DNA of 64,000 nucleotides from Begonia masoniana (taxonomy: Eukaryota; Streptophyta; Magnoliopsida; Cucurbitales; Begoniaceae): assembly GCA_022432975.1 (NCBI GenBank), contig CM039512.1, positions 32,339,574 to 32,403,573 on the forward strand, given 5' to 3'. The notes below the pieces were generated by a model, which saw nothing but the letters and a program-made list of their open reading frames with translations, was not told the DNA's origin and ran no database searches. Made by a program: the position numbers and the translations under genes. This document shows positions 34,351 to 45,925 of the stretch, piece by piece; position 1 is the stretch's first letter, and each line of letters opens with the position of its first letter.

Positions 34351-34769
34351 CCAAACAAAGCCGTGAGGGGAGGATATTGGGCTACGACCCAATCCCGAGA
34401 GCGGACAATGTCTTACTGGGAAAAAAAGGTCATTACAAATGGTATCAGAGCCTGTACCCAATCGGAAATGTGGCCAACGAGGACGTTAGGCCCCGGGGGG
34501 GGGGGGGGGGGGGTGATTGTGATGACCCAAATGGACACGTATGAGGAGGAACCACCCAGTGCTCCACGAATCTCGAGTGGGACTTGGGCCGGAGGGTGAC
34601 GTGTTGGGTTAAAACTCTGCGGATCCCGGGATAGACTTGGGCTGGAGGGTTCGATTGTAGAAAGGGGGTCGTCACAATCCCACATCGCTTGGGGAACTAT
34701 ATGGAAATGAAACATATGTAAAGAGACCCTCCTAAGATAGTAAGATGCGTTTTGGAGTACAATTGGCAA

Positions 34770-34850
34770 CGGATCCCATAAGAACTCCGAAGTTAAAAGT
34801 GCTTCGGCGAGAGTAGTACCAGGTTGGGTGATCGACTAGGAAATCCTAGC
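34770..34850 (+). ncRNA. 5S rRNA-like segment in the second Cassandra LTR
   Basis: Second copy of the 5S-derived block (CGGATCCCATAAGAACTCCG, then GGCGAGAGTAGTACCAGG). Confidence 0.9.
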
Positions 34851-34940
34851 CAAACAAAGCCGTGAGGGGAGGATATTGGGCTACGGCCTAATCCCCAGAG
34901 CGGACAATATCTTACTGGGGAAAAAGGTCATTACAACCCG

Positions 34941-36531
34941 AGCGTAGGTCAATCCTCGAAAACACTCGGGCACCCTGCGGTTGGTCAAATAAATCATCTA
35001 TTCGGGGTAGTGGATACTTATTCTTCACTGTCAGCTTATTCAGCTCTCTGTAATCCACACACATCCTGAGGGTCCCGTCTTTCTTCTTAACAAACAGAAC
35101 GGGCGCACCCCAAGGAGAAAAACTGGGTCGAATGAAACCCTTATCCAACAACTCCTCAAGCTGAGATTTCAATTCCTTCAATTCGGCCGGCGCCAACCTA
35201 TAAGGATTCTTGGACACAGGTGGGAGGCTAGGATAAACATCAATCACAAATTCAATCTCCCGGTCTAGTGGTCCTCTGGGGAGATCATCAAGGAAGATCT
35301 CAGTGAATTCTCTGACTATAGGAAGGTCACTCGGCTTAACTCCATTGAGCAACTGAGTATTGATCACAGTGGCCAGGTAAATTGAGCATTCTCCTATAAA
35401 CTGCTCCTTTACCTTTATAAAATAGGAAGTAGGCACCCCACTCATCCTTTTCATCGCCTGATAAGAAAACTCAGCTTTATCTGGGGGCCGAAAAGTTACC
35501 AACCCGGATTGGCAATCAATTGTAGCAAAATGACGTGACAGCCAGTCCATGCCTAAAATAAGATCATACCACTCTATACCCATAACTATTAGACGAGCAT
35601 AGAGGGTATTGTTCCCCACTGAGACAACATTGCCCTGGACAACATGACTTGACTGCATATGCTCCTCTGAAGGTAGCATCACACTATATTCACATTCTGC
35701 TAACTCAGGCACTAGCTTAAGTGTAGACACACAAGTAGTTAAAATAAAGGAGTGCGTAGCTCCCGTGTCTATCAACGAAAATACAGCTACGCCCATAATC
35801 AAAATAGTACCTGCTATCACAGAAGGCTGAGCCTCGTCATCGACGTCACCAGGCTCTATGAAGGCAAAGATCCTTGGCATGACCCTCCTCTGGTCTCTGC
35901 CTTGCTGCTCTCGGCCCGGCTTCGGGCAATATTTGACGTAATGGCCAACTTCACCACATCTATAGCATTTATTAGTTCCCACTCGGCACTCACCACTGTG
36001 CTCCTTCTTGCACTTAGGGCACCACGGTATCTGAGGAGCCCCCTGTACCTGCTTTCCTTTCCCTCGATCATTGCCTCCTTCAGAAGGTCTCTTGACACCT
36101 TTTTGCTGTTGTTGCTGGGGTTGTTGTCCTCTAGGTTGCCAGCCCCTATTCCTGGACTGAGGATGGAGCTCATGGAAGAAGCCCTTAGCTGGCTCCCTTG
36201 GTTTTACACAAGTCAACTGGGCAGCCTCAAAGTCTAAAGCTCTCGCCGCGATGTCTGAGTAAGGTACATCTATAATTCCCGATACTATAACATTCATCCG
36301 AATCTCCGGGTTCAGCCCCTCCATGAATTGGTGCACTTTGTCTTCATTATCGCTCACCAGACGTGGTGCAAATCGAGATAGGGCTTCAAACTTCCGTGTA
36401 TACTCTGCCACTGAACTCGTCTGCTTCAGCTCCGTAAACTCATTTCTCTTAGCCACCCTCACAGTGCGGCTGAAGTACTTATCGAAAAACACGGTCTTGA
36501 ACCGTTCCCACGTCATAACTGACACATCCAT
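34941..36531 (-). pseudogene. gag-pol: Element E gag carboxy part, protease and RT amino part
   Basis: One open frame from 36531 into the Cassandra insertion. It contains the end of the capsid domain ([19 protein letters not shown]), a CX2C..H..C motif ([12 protein letters not shown]), a CCHC knuckle ([14 protein letters not shown]), an intact protease motif [19 protein letters not shown], and RT start motifs ([19 protein letters not shown]). It is cut at RIDLRSG by the TSD of the Cassandra element, and the last few residues of the frame come from that element. This is the best preserved coding part of E. Confidence 0.92.
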
Positions 36532-36558
36532 TGTTCACTTGATCGAATCCCACCAAAA

Positions 36559-36888
36559 TCAGGCATCCAACGCCAAATGGAAGGTGACGTAGGCAACTTT
36601 GTTCCCGTTCTCTATGCCCGCATACTCTAGCATATCTTCAATGGTTCGGATCCACTCCTCGGCTAAGGTAGGGTCCGATGATTGTCCGTTGAATACCGGA
36701 GGTTGTAGTTTTTGGAATCTCTCCATGCCCTGATGGTTTGGAATGACCACCTCTCGGGCTTGACGATCCTCACAGTTTACTAAACGCTCAATTTGTTGTG
36801 CTTGCCTGTCCATGTAATGGGCCTGACGGTCCAGCAAATCTGTAAATCGGTCTAGAGCTTCATCCCTAAGGTCCTTTCCTCGAACCAT
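36559..36888 (-). pseudogene. gag: Element E gag amino part
   Basis: 109 residues from MVRGKDLRDEA. A stretch of repeated DRQA motifs (LLDRQAHYMDRQAQQ) may be coiled coil. It is followed by LQPPVFNGQSSDPTLAEEWIRTIE of the capsid domain. Separated from the downstream frame by a stop or frameshift near 36535-36558. Leader 36889-37039. Confidence 0.88.
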
Positions 36889-37039
36889 TTTATAGAACTC
36901 CTATAAAAGTTAAAACAAATAACCCTAAGAAATCGAAATCAAATAAAACTTTTTAAACATACTTACAGTTGAGGAAGGATGTCCGCGTAGTGTCTGTGCA
37001 GTCGAGCAGTCTACAGAACCGATTTTAAAACCAGGGGGC

Positions 37040-37053
37040 TCTGATACCATAAC
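37040..37053 (-). other. Primer-binding site of element E (tRNA-Met type)
   Basis: Complement of TGGTATCAGAG at 37040-37050, next to the LTR start TGTAGCGACC at 37054. Confidence 0.87.
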
Positions 37054-37324
37054 TGTAGCGACCTTATACTATTCCTTAAATTTCCCGTACAATTTTTTTT
37101 TTCTTTTTAAAACTCATAATATTTTGACTCTTAAAGCATTAAATCATTGTCTAAGTCGTCTAAACCATTTAACGGAATATATAAAACAGAGGAATGAAAA
37201 TTATACAGAACGATTTGATAAAATCACTAAAATTGCTTTGAAAATCACTTGAGAAAATACATTAAAACAGAAGAACAATCGGCCAAGCAGAACCGAGGGC
37301 AGAAAGGGCAAAACGTGCCCAAAA

Positions 37325-37577
37325 AGCATGGCCGATCGATCGGCCATTTCAGCCGATAGATCGGCTGTGTTAAAATTTATGGGGGCGATCGATCGCCCCA
37401 TATATAGGCGATCAATCGCCCAACGATCGATCACCAGTCGATCGATCGCCCCTTTGGGCGATCGATCGGCACACTCTCTGGATTTCTAGAGAGTGGCGAC
37501 CATCATGCTGATCGATCACCTCCTTAGGCGATCGATCGGCAAGCTCTCTGGAATCCTAAATTCCAGAGAGTTGCCTC
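37325..37577. repeat. GATCGATCG / CTCTCTGG hairpin cluster in the E LTR
   Basis: Repeated GGCGATCGATCGCC-type units (GCCGATCGATCGGCC, GGCGATCGATCGCCCC, CGATCGATCACC) and two CTCTCTGGA..TCCAGAGAG-type hairpins (about 37471-37490 and 37541-37571). Confidence 0.92.
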
Positions 37578-38330
37578 TCCCTTTTCTCTTCTTCCCAACA
37601 CAATTACACTTCCTCTTCTTTCTCCTTAAATTGCATCATCACATACATACAAAAACGCTTCATAATCATCAACCCAACCTCTTAACTTTATTCATCACAA
37701 AATACACTACACTCATGTAACATCCTCGACTCATAAGCCACTGACCCATCCCCTCGACGCACATTCAAAACGTAATAAAATCTCGTGAAAACGAACTGCA
37801 TGGAACCATTTTAAAACCAAACAAATACCCTACGAAATTCAACATTCCAGCAGTTTAGTATTATCTAAATGACAGGTTTAACAAAATGTTTTGTAAAACA
37901 TCAATCCGTTAATTATCTAGATCCCAAACAGCCTAAAATGTATCTAACTATACAATTATACTATCTAATCTACCATCAGCCCAAAACAACCCTAATACCG
38001 CCAAAACACTTACTTACATCCCCACGGGTCAAAATGCGTACCGACTGCCCAGCACACTCCCACGGGCTATTCTTCTTCGACATGCTTATTCCTCGGGTAG
38101 AGGGATCTCATCCTCACCTGTATCAAAATCACCTACACCATACAGACAACTATGAGCTAAAGGCTCAGTAAGTTTCGTAAATGCAGATGCATGCTGTGCA
38201 TATGAGGTTCGGAAATCATGCAGATTACTTAACAGAACAGATCATTACAGATAACAAAGATGTCACCGAGATCTCAGCCCGTCAGATGGAGAGGGCACGT
38301 CCGGCGGTTGAACAGCCCTTTCCATCTACC

Positions 38331-38345
38331 GGGGGGGGGGGGGGG
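38331..38345 (-). repeat. 15-nt G run in the E LTR
   Basis: Uninterrupted G15 in the repeat-bearing compartment. The equivalent site in LTRs A1 and A2 is a G6-type run before GTACA..GC, so this is an expansion of a shared G tract. G-runs are also error-prone in sequencing. Confidence 0.85.
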
Positions 38346-39525
38346 AACATGCTTACATCCGTAAACAACCATGCCTAAACCCCACCTCGCCATGACCAGA
38401 TAACAGATTACGTAGATTCGTTTTATTAGTTCATTTCTTTTTGGTACACACGTGCAGAAATCCATTTTCATGCTATTTTATAATACATGATGCATGAACA
38501 GTTAAATGCATAAAATAAAGATACAACATGTGTACCATCAAGACGATAAAAGCATAACCTATAAAAGAGCAAATCCTAACTACCCAACCAAAACATTTAA
38601 ACAAACAATTCACCAATACTCTTCAACACGACTTCGACATACAGTGTAGGCCAATCGGCCATAGTAAGTCACGAGAACTTACCTCGCGTCCGTTGCAATT
38701 CAAGCTCCGTCCACGAGCGTTGTTCACCTAAGGCAATGCACAACATTCGTCATTTAAAACTGAGTTTACACCATTAAACTTCCAAACTAACAAAACCTTA
38801 ACTAAGGAAATCTCCTAAAATTCTAAATCAACTCATTGAGGTATTTTGTCGAGCAATTCGTGCTCGACATTAGAAAACCTCCATTAATGGAGCTTTTAAG
38901 TTCTCCTACAACCCAAAATTTGCATTAATGACCATTAACTCGTCCAACTACTTCCAATGCTCATTAATACGTCCACCAAGGTCATAAATAGGGTAACCCA
39001 AGCAATTTCTAGCATAAACCGGGTATTTCGCGAAAACCCTAAACGAAACCTAATCGTTTAAACCCTAGAAAACTGAAATCTATTGTCCGAAAACTAGAGA
39101 ACCTTACCTAGAACGTTGAACGGAGGAGAAAACGTGAAGAGTCGGAGGTTGATCAGAGAAGAAATCGCCGGCGTGAGTGAGAGATCGCGTGAGGAGGAAG
39201 GGGAATCGCCGAGAGGAGAGGGGAGAAAAGTGAAGATTTTGTTGAAGTGCTGAGGAAGAAAGGATTTTGTGATTTTAAATAAATTTGACTTGTCAAATGA
39301 CAAGTTTGCCCTTCCTTTTGATTTTCTATTTGTTTCTTCCTTTGTTTCGTTAATAGACTAACTATTCGGTTTCTCCAAATTTTCTTATTTCACCATAAAT
39401 TCCAATTTATCATTAAGGCCCCATTAAAACTTTTCGTTCGCCAAACGGACTTAATTTGTCATATTTACAAAATGCCATTATTTATTGGAATAATAGAATC
39501 CCGCAAAACCGGTCATTACACGGGA

Positions 39526-40400
39526 ACTGTCCAACATACCTCTGGTTCAGCTTACCCCGCTTCCCGAATCACATCACACCCTTAAACGGTGAAATTTTTA
39601 AGAAAACCTCATCCCCTACCTCAAACTCCATCTCTTGCCTCCTTCCATCGGCATAACTCTTCTGCCGACTCTGAGCTCTCAAAATGCGCTGCCAAATAAA
39701 CTTAATCTTATCAGTTGTTTGCTGCACGATCTCCGGGCCAATTAGACTGACTTCTCCGACTTCATCCCAATAAATGGGTGATCTGCATTTCCTCCCATAA
39801 AGAGCCTCGTATGGAGCCATACCAATCGTGTTCTGATAACTGTTATTATACGAGAACTCCACCGAAGGCAAATACTTGCTTCAGGAACCCTGAAACTCCA
39901 GCACACAAGCACGAAACATATGCTCAAGAATCTGAATAGTCCGCTCAGACTGTCTGTCCGTCTGAGGATGAAATGTTGTACTGAAGTTCAACCGAGTCCC
40001 CATCGCCTTATGCAGACTCTTCCAAAACTTATATGTGAACCTCGGGTCCCTGTCTGATACAATAGAAGTCGGCACACCGTGTAACCTCAAAATCTCCTGA
40101 ATGTACAGCTCTGCAAACTGATCCATATTATACGTCATCTTCACTGGTAGAAAATGAGCAAATTTGGTTAACCGATCAACAATCACCCATATACCGTCAA
40201 AGCCCTTCGTCGTCCTAGGCAATCCGACAACAAAATCCATAGAAATTTGGTCCTATTTCCACTCAAGAACCGGCAGTGGCTGCAACTTCCTGGCAGGTCT
40301 CTGATGTTCTGCTTTCACCTGTTGACAGACCAAGCATGATTCTACATACTCCGTTACAGACTTCTTCATGCTAGGCCACCAATAATGTTGATTGAGGTCT
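39526..40400 (-). pseudogene. pol: Element F integrase fragments
   Basis: 40240-39881 encodes [43 protein letters not shown] and ends at a stop after VLEFQGS. 39871-39569 continues with VEFSYNNSYQNTIGM, SPIYWDEVGE and FKISPFKGVM-type sequence (LKISPFKGVM). The catalytic D,D,E residues can all be read, but stops (for example near 39875) and the E insertion prevent a functional protein. Confidence 0.88.
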
Positions 40401-40404
40401 CTGT

Positions 40405-41436
40405 TCATTTTGTACTTCCCGGGTGAACAGAAAATCTCGAAGAATGAGTTTCAGCTAAAATCTCCCTCCGAAGTTGGTCATTGCTGAGAACATACCACCG
40501 ATTGCGAAACTTCAGAATACCGTCTTCCGAGTAGCTGAACTCAATCCGGTCATCAGATACCATACTCAGCTTAAACTTATTGCATTCTGAATCTTCTTGC
40601 TGAGCTTCTCTGATCTTCTCCAAAATAGTAGGCTTCAAAAATAGAGCTGATAAAACTGCTATCACGTCTGAAACCAACTCTAAATAAAATCTCTGAAACT
40701 CAGTTCTCAACGCTATTGACATCTCAGTATTCATCGTAGACACCGAAGTTGACACACGACTTAATGTATCTGCTACCACATTGGCCTTACCGAGGTGGTA
40801 CTTAATCTCCAAATCATAGTCCTTCACAAACTCTAACCACCGCCGCTGCCTCATATTCAACTCCTTTTGAGTGAAGATATACTTCAGACTTTTGTGATCT
40901 GAATATATCTCGGACTGCTGACCATACAAATAATGCTTCTAGATCTTCAAGGCAAAGACAACTGCTGCTAACTCCAGGTCATGGGTTGGATAGTTCTTCT
41001 CATAAGGCTTCAGCTGCCTAGAAGCATACGCTATCACCTTATCATTTTGCATAAGCACGCAACCCAAACCAATCCGAGAGGCATCGCAATAAATACTGAA
41101 CTTCTCCTCTGCCACCGGCAACGTCAATACTAGAGCTGTAGTCAGTTTCTGCTTCAGCATCTAAAAACTCAGGTCACACTCTTCAGACCAATCATACTAC
41201 ACGTCTTTTCTTGTCAGACGAGTTAATGGTGCTATCTTAGAAAACCCCTCAATAAATTTCCTGTAATAGCCGGCCAACCCTAGAAAACTTGGAATCTCGC
41301 TGACATTTCTTGGCTGAGGCCATTTTTGAATCGACTGAATCTTGGTTGGATCCACCGATATCCCTCCACTGGAAATAACATGACCAAGGAAATGCACCTT
41401 GTTCAGCCAAAATTCACACTTTGAAAAATTTTGCAT
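40405..41436 (-). pseudogene. pol: Element F RNase H and RT thumb fragments
   Basis: 41436-41197 ([31 protein letters not shown]), 41160-40939 ([31 protein letters not shown]) and 40929-40405 ([17 protein letters not shown], linker, [13 protein letters not shown]) succeed each other with isolated stops between them (near 41161 and 40936). Domain order is intact. Confidence 0.88.
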
Positions 41437-41488
41437 ACAATTGATGCCGCTTCAAAGTCTCCAGAACAATCTTCAAATGCTCCTTATG

Positions 41489-42264
41489 CTAATCTTCATC
41501 ATGGGAATATACTAGAATATCATCGATAAACACAATCACGAATCTATCGAGATACTCCTGAAACACCCGATTCATCAGGTCTATGAACGCAACTGGAGCA
41601 TTCGTCAATCCGAACGACATAACCAAAAACTCATAATGCCCGTATCTCATCCGGAAAGCCATCTTCGGGATATCTTGTGATCTGACCTTCAACTGATAAT
41701 ACCCCGATCTCAAATCAATTTTAGAGAAAATCTTGGCTCCCTGGAGTTGATCGAACAAGTCATCAATCCTTGGCAATTGATACTTGTTCTTAATAGTCAG
41801 CTTGTTCAACTCCCGATAATCAATACACATCCGGAGTGACCCGTCTTTCTTCTTAACAAACAACACGGGCGGTCCCCACAGCGAGAAACTAGGGCATATA
41901 AACCCCTTATCCACCAATTCCTCCAATTGCTTCTTCAGTTCCTTCAATTCTGGAGGAGCCAACCTGTAAGGATTCTTCGACACAGGTTCTGCTCCAGGAT
42001 AGGTATCAATCACGAACTCGATTTACCGGTCCGGAGGTAGACCAGGCAAATCATCCAAGAACACCTCGAAAAAATCACGAACAACAGATATATCCTGAGC
42101 GCTAGCTTATACCAAAGAATAGAAATCTACAATGGTTGCAAGAAAGCAAACGAACTCACCTATAATAGATCCTCGAGCATCCATGGTGAGATTGAAAATT
42201 AACTGTTCCTGCTCGGCAGTCAATCATAGCATGATGATGGAACAACCAATCCATATCGAGTATC
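41489..42264 (-). pseudogene. pol: Element F reverse transcriptase and protease end
   Basis: 42013-41489 is open and encodes [39 protein letters not shown] and an intact FIDDILVYS box. A frameshift/stop follows near 41488. 42014-42264 holds the degraded PR-RT linker up to the solo LTR G insertion. Confidence 0.88.
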
Positions 42265-42530
42265 ACATCTGTCACGACCCGAAACCCAACGGGCCGTGAC
42301 TTACATAAACTTAATCATACACCTTATTCTTTGACTCGTATATTTTTTTTTGAAACATAAGAAAATCTACTTGGAAGAAACTTTGCTAAAATCATCGAGA
42401 GTCAAGGTAAAACTCATTTAGAAATCTCATTAAATTAAGTTCAAATATATGTAAAACTTAAAAGGAAAATTGGAGGATACGCTCGGGTTTGAGAGAAAAG
42501 GAAAAGGGCAGAATCGAAAATCATGAAGGG

Positions 42531-42732
42531 CCGATCATTCGCCCTCCCTATATATCACTCAGCCGATCGATCGCTCATACCATGAGCAATCGATCGCCCC
42601 ACAACAATACAACATAGCCGATCGATCGCTCAAACAGCTGATCGATCGGCACTGCCTCTGGATATCCAAAATAAAACAACACGAACCTGCCGATCGATCA
42701 CAACTCCTGCCGATCGATCGGCATCTCCTCTG
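42531..42732. repeat. GATCGATC inverted-repeat cluster in LTR G
   Basis: At least seven CGATCGATCG/CCGATCGATC units (GCCGATCGATCGCTC, GAGCAATCGATCGCC, CTGATCGATCGGC, TGCCGATCGATCGGCA), starting about 260 bp from the LTR edge. Confidence 0.9.
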
Positions 42733-43394
42733 GCCAAAAATAAACATCCTGAAACCGAACTTCACCCACACCAAAACATTATACAACAAACTCATTCCAA
42801 ATCCTCCTAATTTCATTAATCAAACTCATTTTAAATCATTTAATCGAGAGGCTTTAAATCCTGAAGCTATCCATCATTGAAAATCATACGAAAACAAGAC
42901 GAGTAAATCGTAGCGAAAGTCAAAACGATAGAAAATCCCTTAGTCATAAAATCTCCTTTAATCTAGAAATGACTCCAACCATCCTAATACTTATCAACAT
43001 ATGTGAGATCTTATGAAAGTTCATTTCTACTTAACATCTCTATAAAAACCTTTTACCAAACTTGCTAGAAGCACCACCCTCGGGTAAATCGCCGCCCAGC
43101 CACAAAACCCCGCCATGAGCACCATCTAGCAACCCGACTTAGACTTCATCATTCGGTTTGAGGTCCTCACCTTCAAACTCGTCACCTACATCATAAGGTT
43201 CAAATTATAAGCCTAATGCTCAGTAAGGAGTGCAACAAACACATAAAATCTCATGAATGCACACTTCACATAATCATATTCGTGTTCATAATCGTATTCT
43301 CACTCATCTTTTACTTGACATGAATTAAGGGAGGACACGGGAAGAAAAGGGCAAAAGAATCATAATCATGGTCCCAACGAACAACATTTGCAAC

Positions 43395-43535
43395 GACCAG
43401 TCCGGCCCACACCAACGGCGAAATCTGCGAACTGATCGTGCAGTATCAACCCGGTCCCCACCAGCGGGAGGGTTCGCGAGTCTTCCTATCAGTCCGGCCC
43501 CCACCAACAGGAGGATCCGCGAACCGTACTAAAAT
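43395..43535 (-). repeat. Three-copy minisatellite in LTR G
   Basis: Units of about 50-57 bp around AGTCCGGCCCCCACCA and GAGGATCCGCGAAC, in the compartment between acceptor-like and donor-like sites. Confidence 0.82.
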
Positions 43536-44671
43536 CTTAAGTACATAACCGTGGCCCATTCAACCCGTTCCACACTTAATCATACATACATATACATGTC
43601 ATATTCTTACCTTGACCATATAACACACACATAATGCATAGACAGAGATACACATAGGAATGACGTACCATAAGGAAGAGCAATGCAATGCATGTCATAT
43701 TATCATTCTACTCAAATCCAACATAACATAACATACGACAAGTCACAATCATCAACAGACTACTCAAACAACATTCCTAGTATCCTTGTGATGTAGGGCC
43801 CTAGTGGCCGAAAATCCTAACACACTCACTTACCTGGACTCCTTCAGCAACGTCGTGTCTTCACCTTAAGCCCCTTCACCTAGGACATTTTCATAATTCG
43901 ATGTTAAAAATCAATCCTAAGTAATCTAAATTTAAAACAAGTAAAATCTTAGCTAAGGAAGTTTCCTAGAAATCTAACTTAATCCATTCAGACGTTTTAT
44001 CGAACACTTGGTGTGCATAACTCATTATCACCTACATTAATGACATTTATACCTATCAATCACCATAAATTAAACCAACAACCATTAAATCTCAACCTAC
44101 TATCAACCATAGCCTAAAATCCTCCATAAATGCACATCAATAAACAAAACCTAACGATTCCAACGTTACTCTATAAATTTCGAAATTTCAAACACTATAA
44201 CTCTATTTGTTAACAAACCCTAAGTCGAAAACTCAACGAATACATTAATTAAAACTTACCTAAGCTTCGAATCCTTGAAGAAATGCGAGAGAATCAGCCG
44301 TTAAAGGGAGGAGAAACGTTGGTTTGGAAGGGAAATACCGAGAGGACAACTAGAAGAAGGAGGAGGCGGCTGGGGGAAAAGAAAACCGTGAGGGAAGAAA
44401 AGGATTTTAGGTTTTAATTAAATTTTAACCTACACAATTACTAAATCGCCCTTTCTATAAATTTTACTCAATTGTCATTAAATAAACTATGGTTTGGTTT
44501 TCTCCAAAATAATAAAACTCACAAAAAATTCCCATAAATCCTAGGGGTTCCAATAAAATTTTCCGCTCGCAAAACGGGCTTAACTTATTATTTCTACGAA
44601 TTAGAACACTATACGACAAAACCGGAGATCAATAAATAGAATCCATTGCCCCAAAAAATTCGAGTGTTACA

Positions 44672-45490
44672 ACATCATACCCGGTTATCCCTATCACAAT
44701 CAAGGTAGCCGACAATTGCTTCCTTCCAACCAATATCAGCCCATCCTGCACCACCTCATCTGAATGTAGGCACTCGCCAGACGGTAAAGTCACATCAAAC
44801 ATACACCCAGCAGGCTTCACTTCTAAGTTTAATTTCACCACAAAAGCTGCTGCTACAAATGAATGGGATGCACCCGAATCTATCAACGTAAATGCTGGCA
44901 TTGAATTAACGAATACAGTACCTGAGATAACTGCAGAACAGTCTTCACCATCAGGCTCAATCATAGCAAAGATCCCTGGGTGTAGCTTTGACTGGTCCCT
45001 TCTTCGAGGTAGGGCAACCAGTAGCTATATGACCCGGTTGGTTTCACTTGAAACATCAGGCAACTCTCGGCTTTGGGCAATTACGGGAAAGATGACCAGC
45101 TTCGAAACAGTTGTAACATTTGCCAGCATACTGCCCACACTCTCCGGGATGGGACTTCAAGCACTTTGGACACTGTGAAAACCCTTTCTTTTGTTGTTGT
45201 GGTTTCTTTCCACCTCTTTGATCACTCAAATTTCCTCCCGGTCGCTTGGTTCCCTGTTGCTAAGAAGACGATCCACCTCGGCTTATCTGAGCTGTTATCT
45301 CCTTGAACATCATCTTCGGGGCTTCAACTGGCTTTATACATTTATCATCGGCCTCCTCCACCTCTAGTGCCTTTGCCACCATTCTTGAAAATGACACTCC
45401 TTCAATCCCGTAAGTCTTCACTAGCTTATAGATCTCTGGCTTTAGGCCAAGCACAAATTGAAGTATTTTATCCTCCTCCCGGCTCATCAT
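44672..45490 (-). pseudogene. gag-pol: Element F gag carboxy part and protease
   Basis: 44964 downward encodes a protease start with the motif TLIDSGASHSF (DSG in place of DTG, a common variant), GECLHSDEVV and VIGITGYDV, interrupted there by LTR G. Upstream, 45000-45200 reads in degraded form as a CX2C..H..C motif and a CCHC knuckle. 45490-45260 encodes the capsid end (EEDKILQFVLGLKPEIYK). Several frame changes occur. Confidence 0.85.
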
Positions 45491-45925
45491 ATGGCTGGCA
45501 AATCGAGACAGAGACTCAAACTACCTAATGTACTCTCCAACTGATCCGGTCTTCTTTAACTGTAAAAACTCTAATCTCTTGGCAGTTTGAACAGTCCGGT
45601 TGTAGTACTTATCATAAAACAGATCCTTAAACTCCTTCCACGTCTGACCTTGGGCACCGATGGTAGCCTCCACCAACTCAGCGCGTCATTAATCAGATGG
45701 AAAGTGGCACACTTCACCTTATTTCCTTCCTCCACGTCAGCATACTTGAACATGTTCTCAATAGTGTTTATCCATCTCTCAGCGGCTATCGGGTCTGTCA
45801 AACGGCCTTCAAATGTTGGAGGCTTCCATCTCTGAAACTTGTCCCCACTTGAACTAGCCCCGATATTTCCCGGTCCTCCCTGACCTAAAAGCAATCCAAA
45901 TAACTCAGCTTGCCTCCCAACTCGG
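45491..45925 (-). pseudogene. gag: Element F gag amino/capsid part, fused to LTR sequence
   Basis: Encodes RQAELFGLLLGQGG, FQRWKPPTFEGRLTDP, ERWINTIENMFKYADVEE and DALSWW. The open frame runs on upstream to 46200, but those ~90 extra residues come from GC-rich LTR sequence, because a deletion joined gag directly to the LTR near 45925. The true gag start, leader and primer site are lost. Confidence 0.83.

Larger units (their letters stand above)
34019..34935 (+). mobile_element. Complete Cassandra-type TRIM retrotransposon (917 bp)
   Basis: LTR 34019-34437 (419 bp) and LTR 34518-34935 (418 bp) flank an 80-bp interior. A perfect TSD ACCCG is at 34014-34018 and 34936-34940. The primer site TGGTATCAGAGC is at 34440-34451, and a polypurine tract of 19 consecutive G (34495-34513) precedes the second LTR. 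Each LTR contains 5S rRNA-derived sequence. No protein is encoded; such elements depend on other retrotransposons and are thought to use the embedded 5S promoter elements. The LTRs differ at only a small number of sites by eye, so it is younger than the host element E. Confidence 0.96.
30389..39520 (-). mobile_element. Element E: decayed Ty3/gypsy element, 3' LTR broken by C1
   Basis: Minus strand: residual 3' LTR 30389-31122, interior 31123-37053, 5' LTR 37054-39520. The LTR pieces align (30389-31122 with about 38776-39520). The interior encodes gag, protease, RT, RNase H and integrase in many fragments. Two Cassandra insertions (32685-33028 and 34019-34935) lie in pol. E itself sits in the integrase region of element F. 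The left side of E beyond C1 is missing, so no TSD can be confirmed. Confidence 0.9.
37054..39520 (-). mobile_element. 5' LTR of element E (2467 bp)
   Basis: TGTAGCGACC...GGTCATTACA. Hairpin cluster with GATCGATCG and CTCTCTGG/CCAGAGAG cores (37325-37577), complement of TGTAGGTG at 38130-38137, a 15-G run (38331-38345), complement of AGGTAAGT at 38677-38684, CGAGCA..TGCTCG and CCTCCATTAATGGAG near 38850-38895, and the antisense purine-rich leader about 39115-39260. Confidence 0.92.
42270..44671 (-). mobile_element. Solo LTR G (2402 bp)
   Basis: TGTCACGACCC...GAGTGTTACA, with a perfect TSD ACATC at 42265-42269 and 44672-44676, inside the protease region of element F. Contents: GATCGATCG hairpins (42531-42732), complement of TGTAGGTG (43183-43190), a three-copy AGTCCGGCCCCCACCA minisatellite (about 43395-43535), complement of AGGTAAGT (43828-43835) and the antisense leader (about 44275-44405). 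Short reading frames inside it are not genes. Confidence 0.95.

Noticed and set aside
34271..34850. Two 5S rRNA genes
   Set aside because: Only part of 5S is present, with changes, each inside an LTR of a TSD-bounded Cassandra element.
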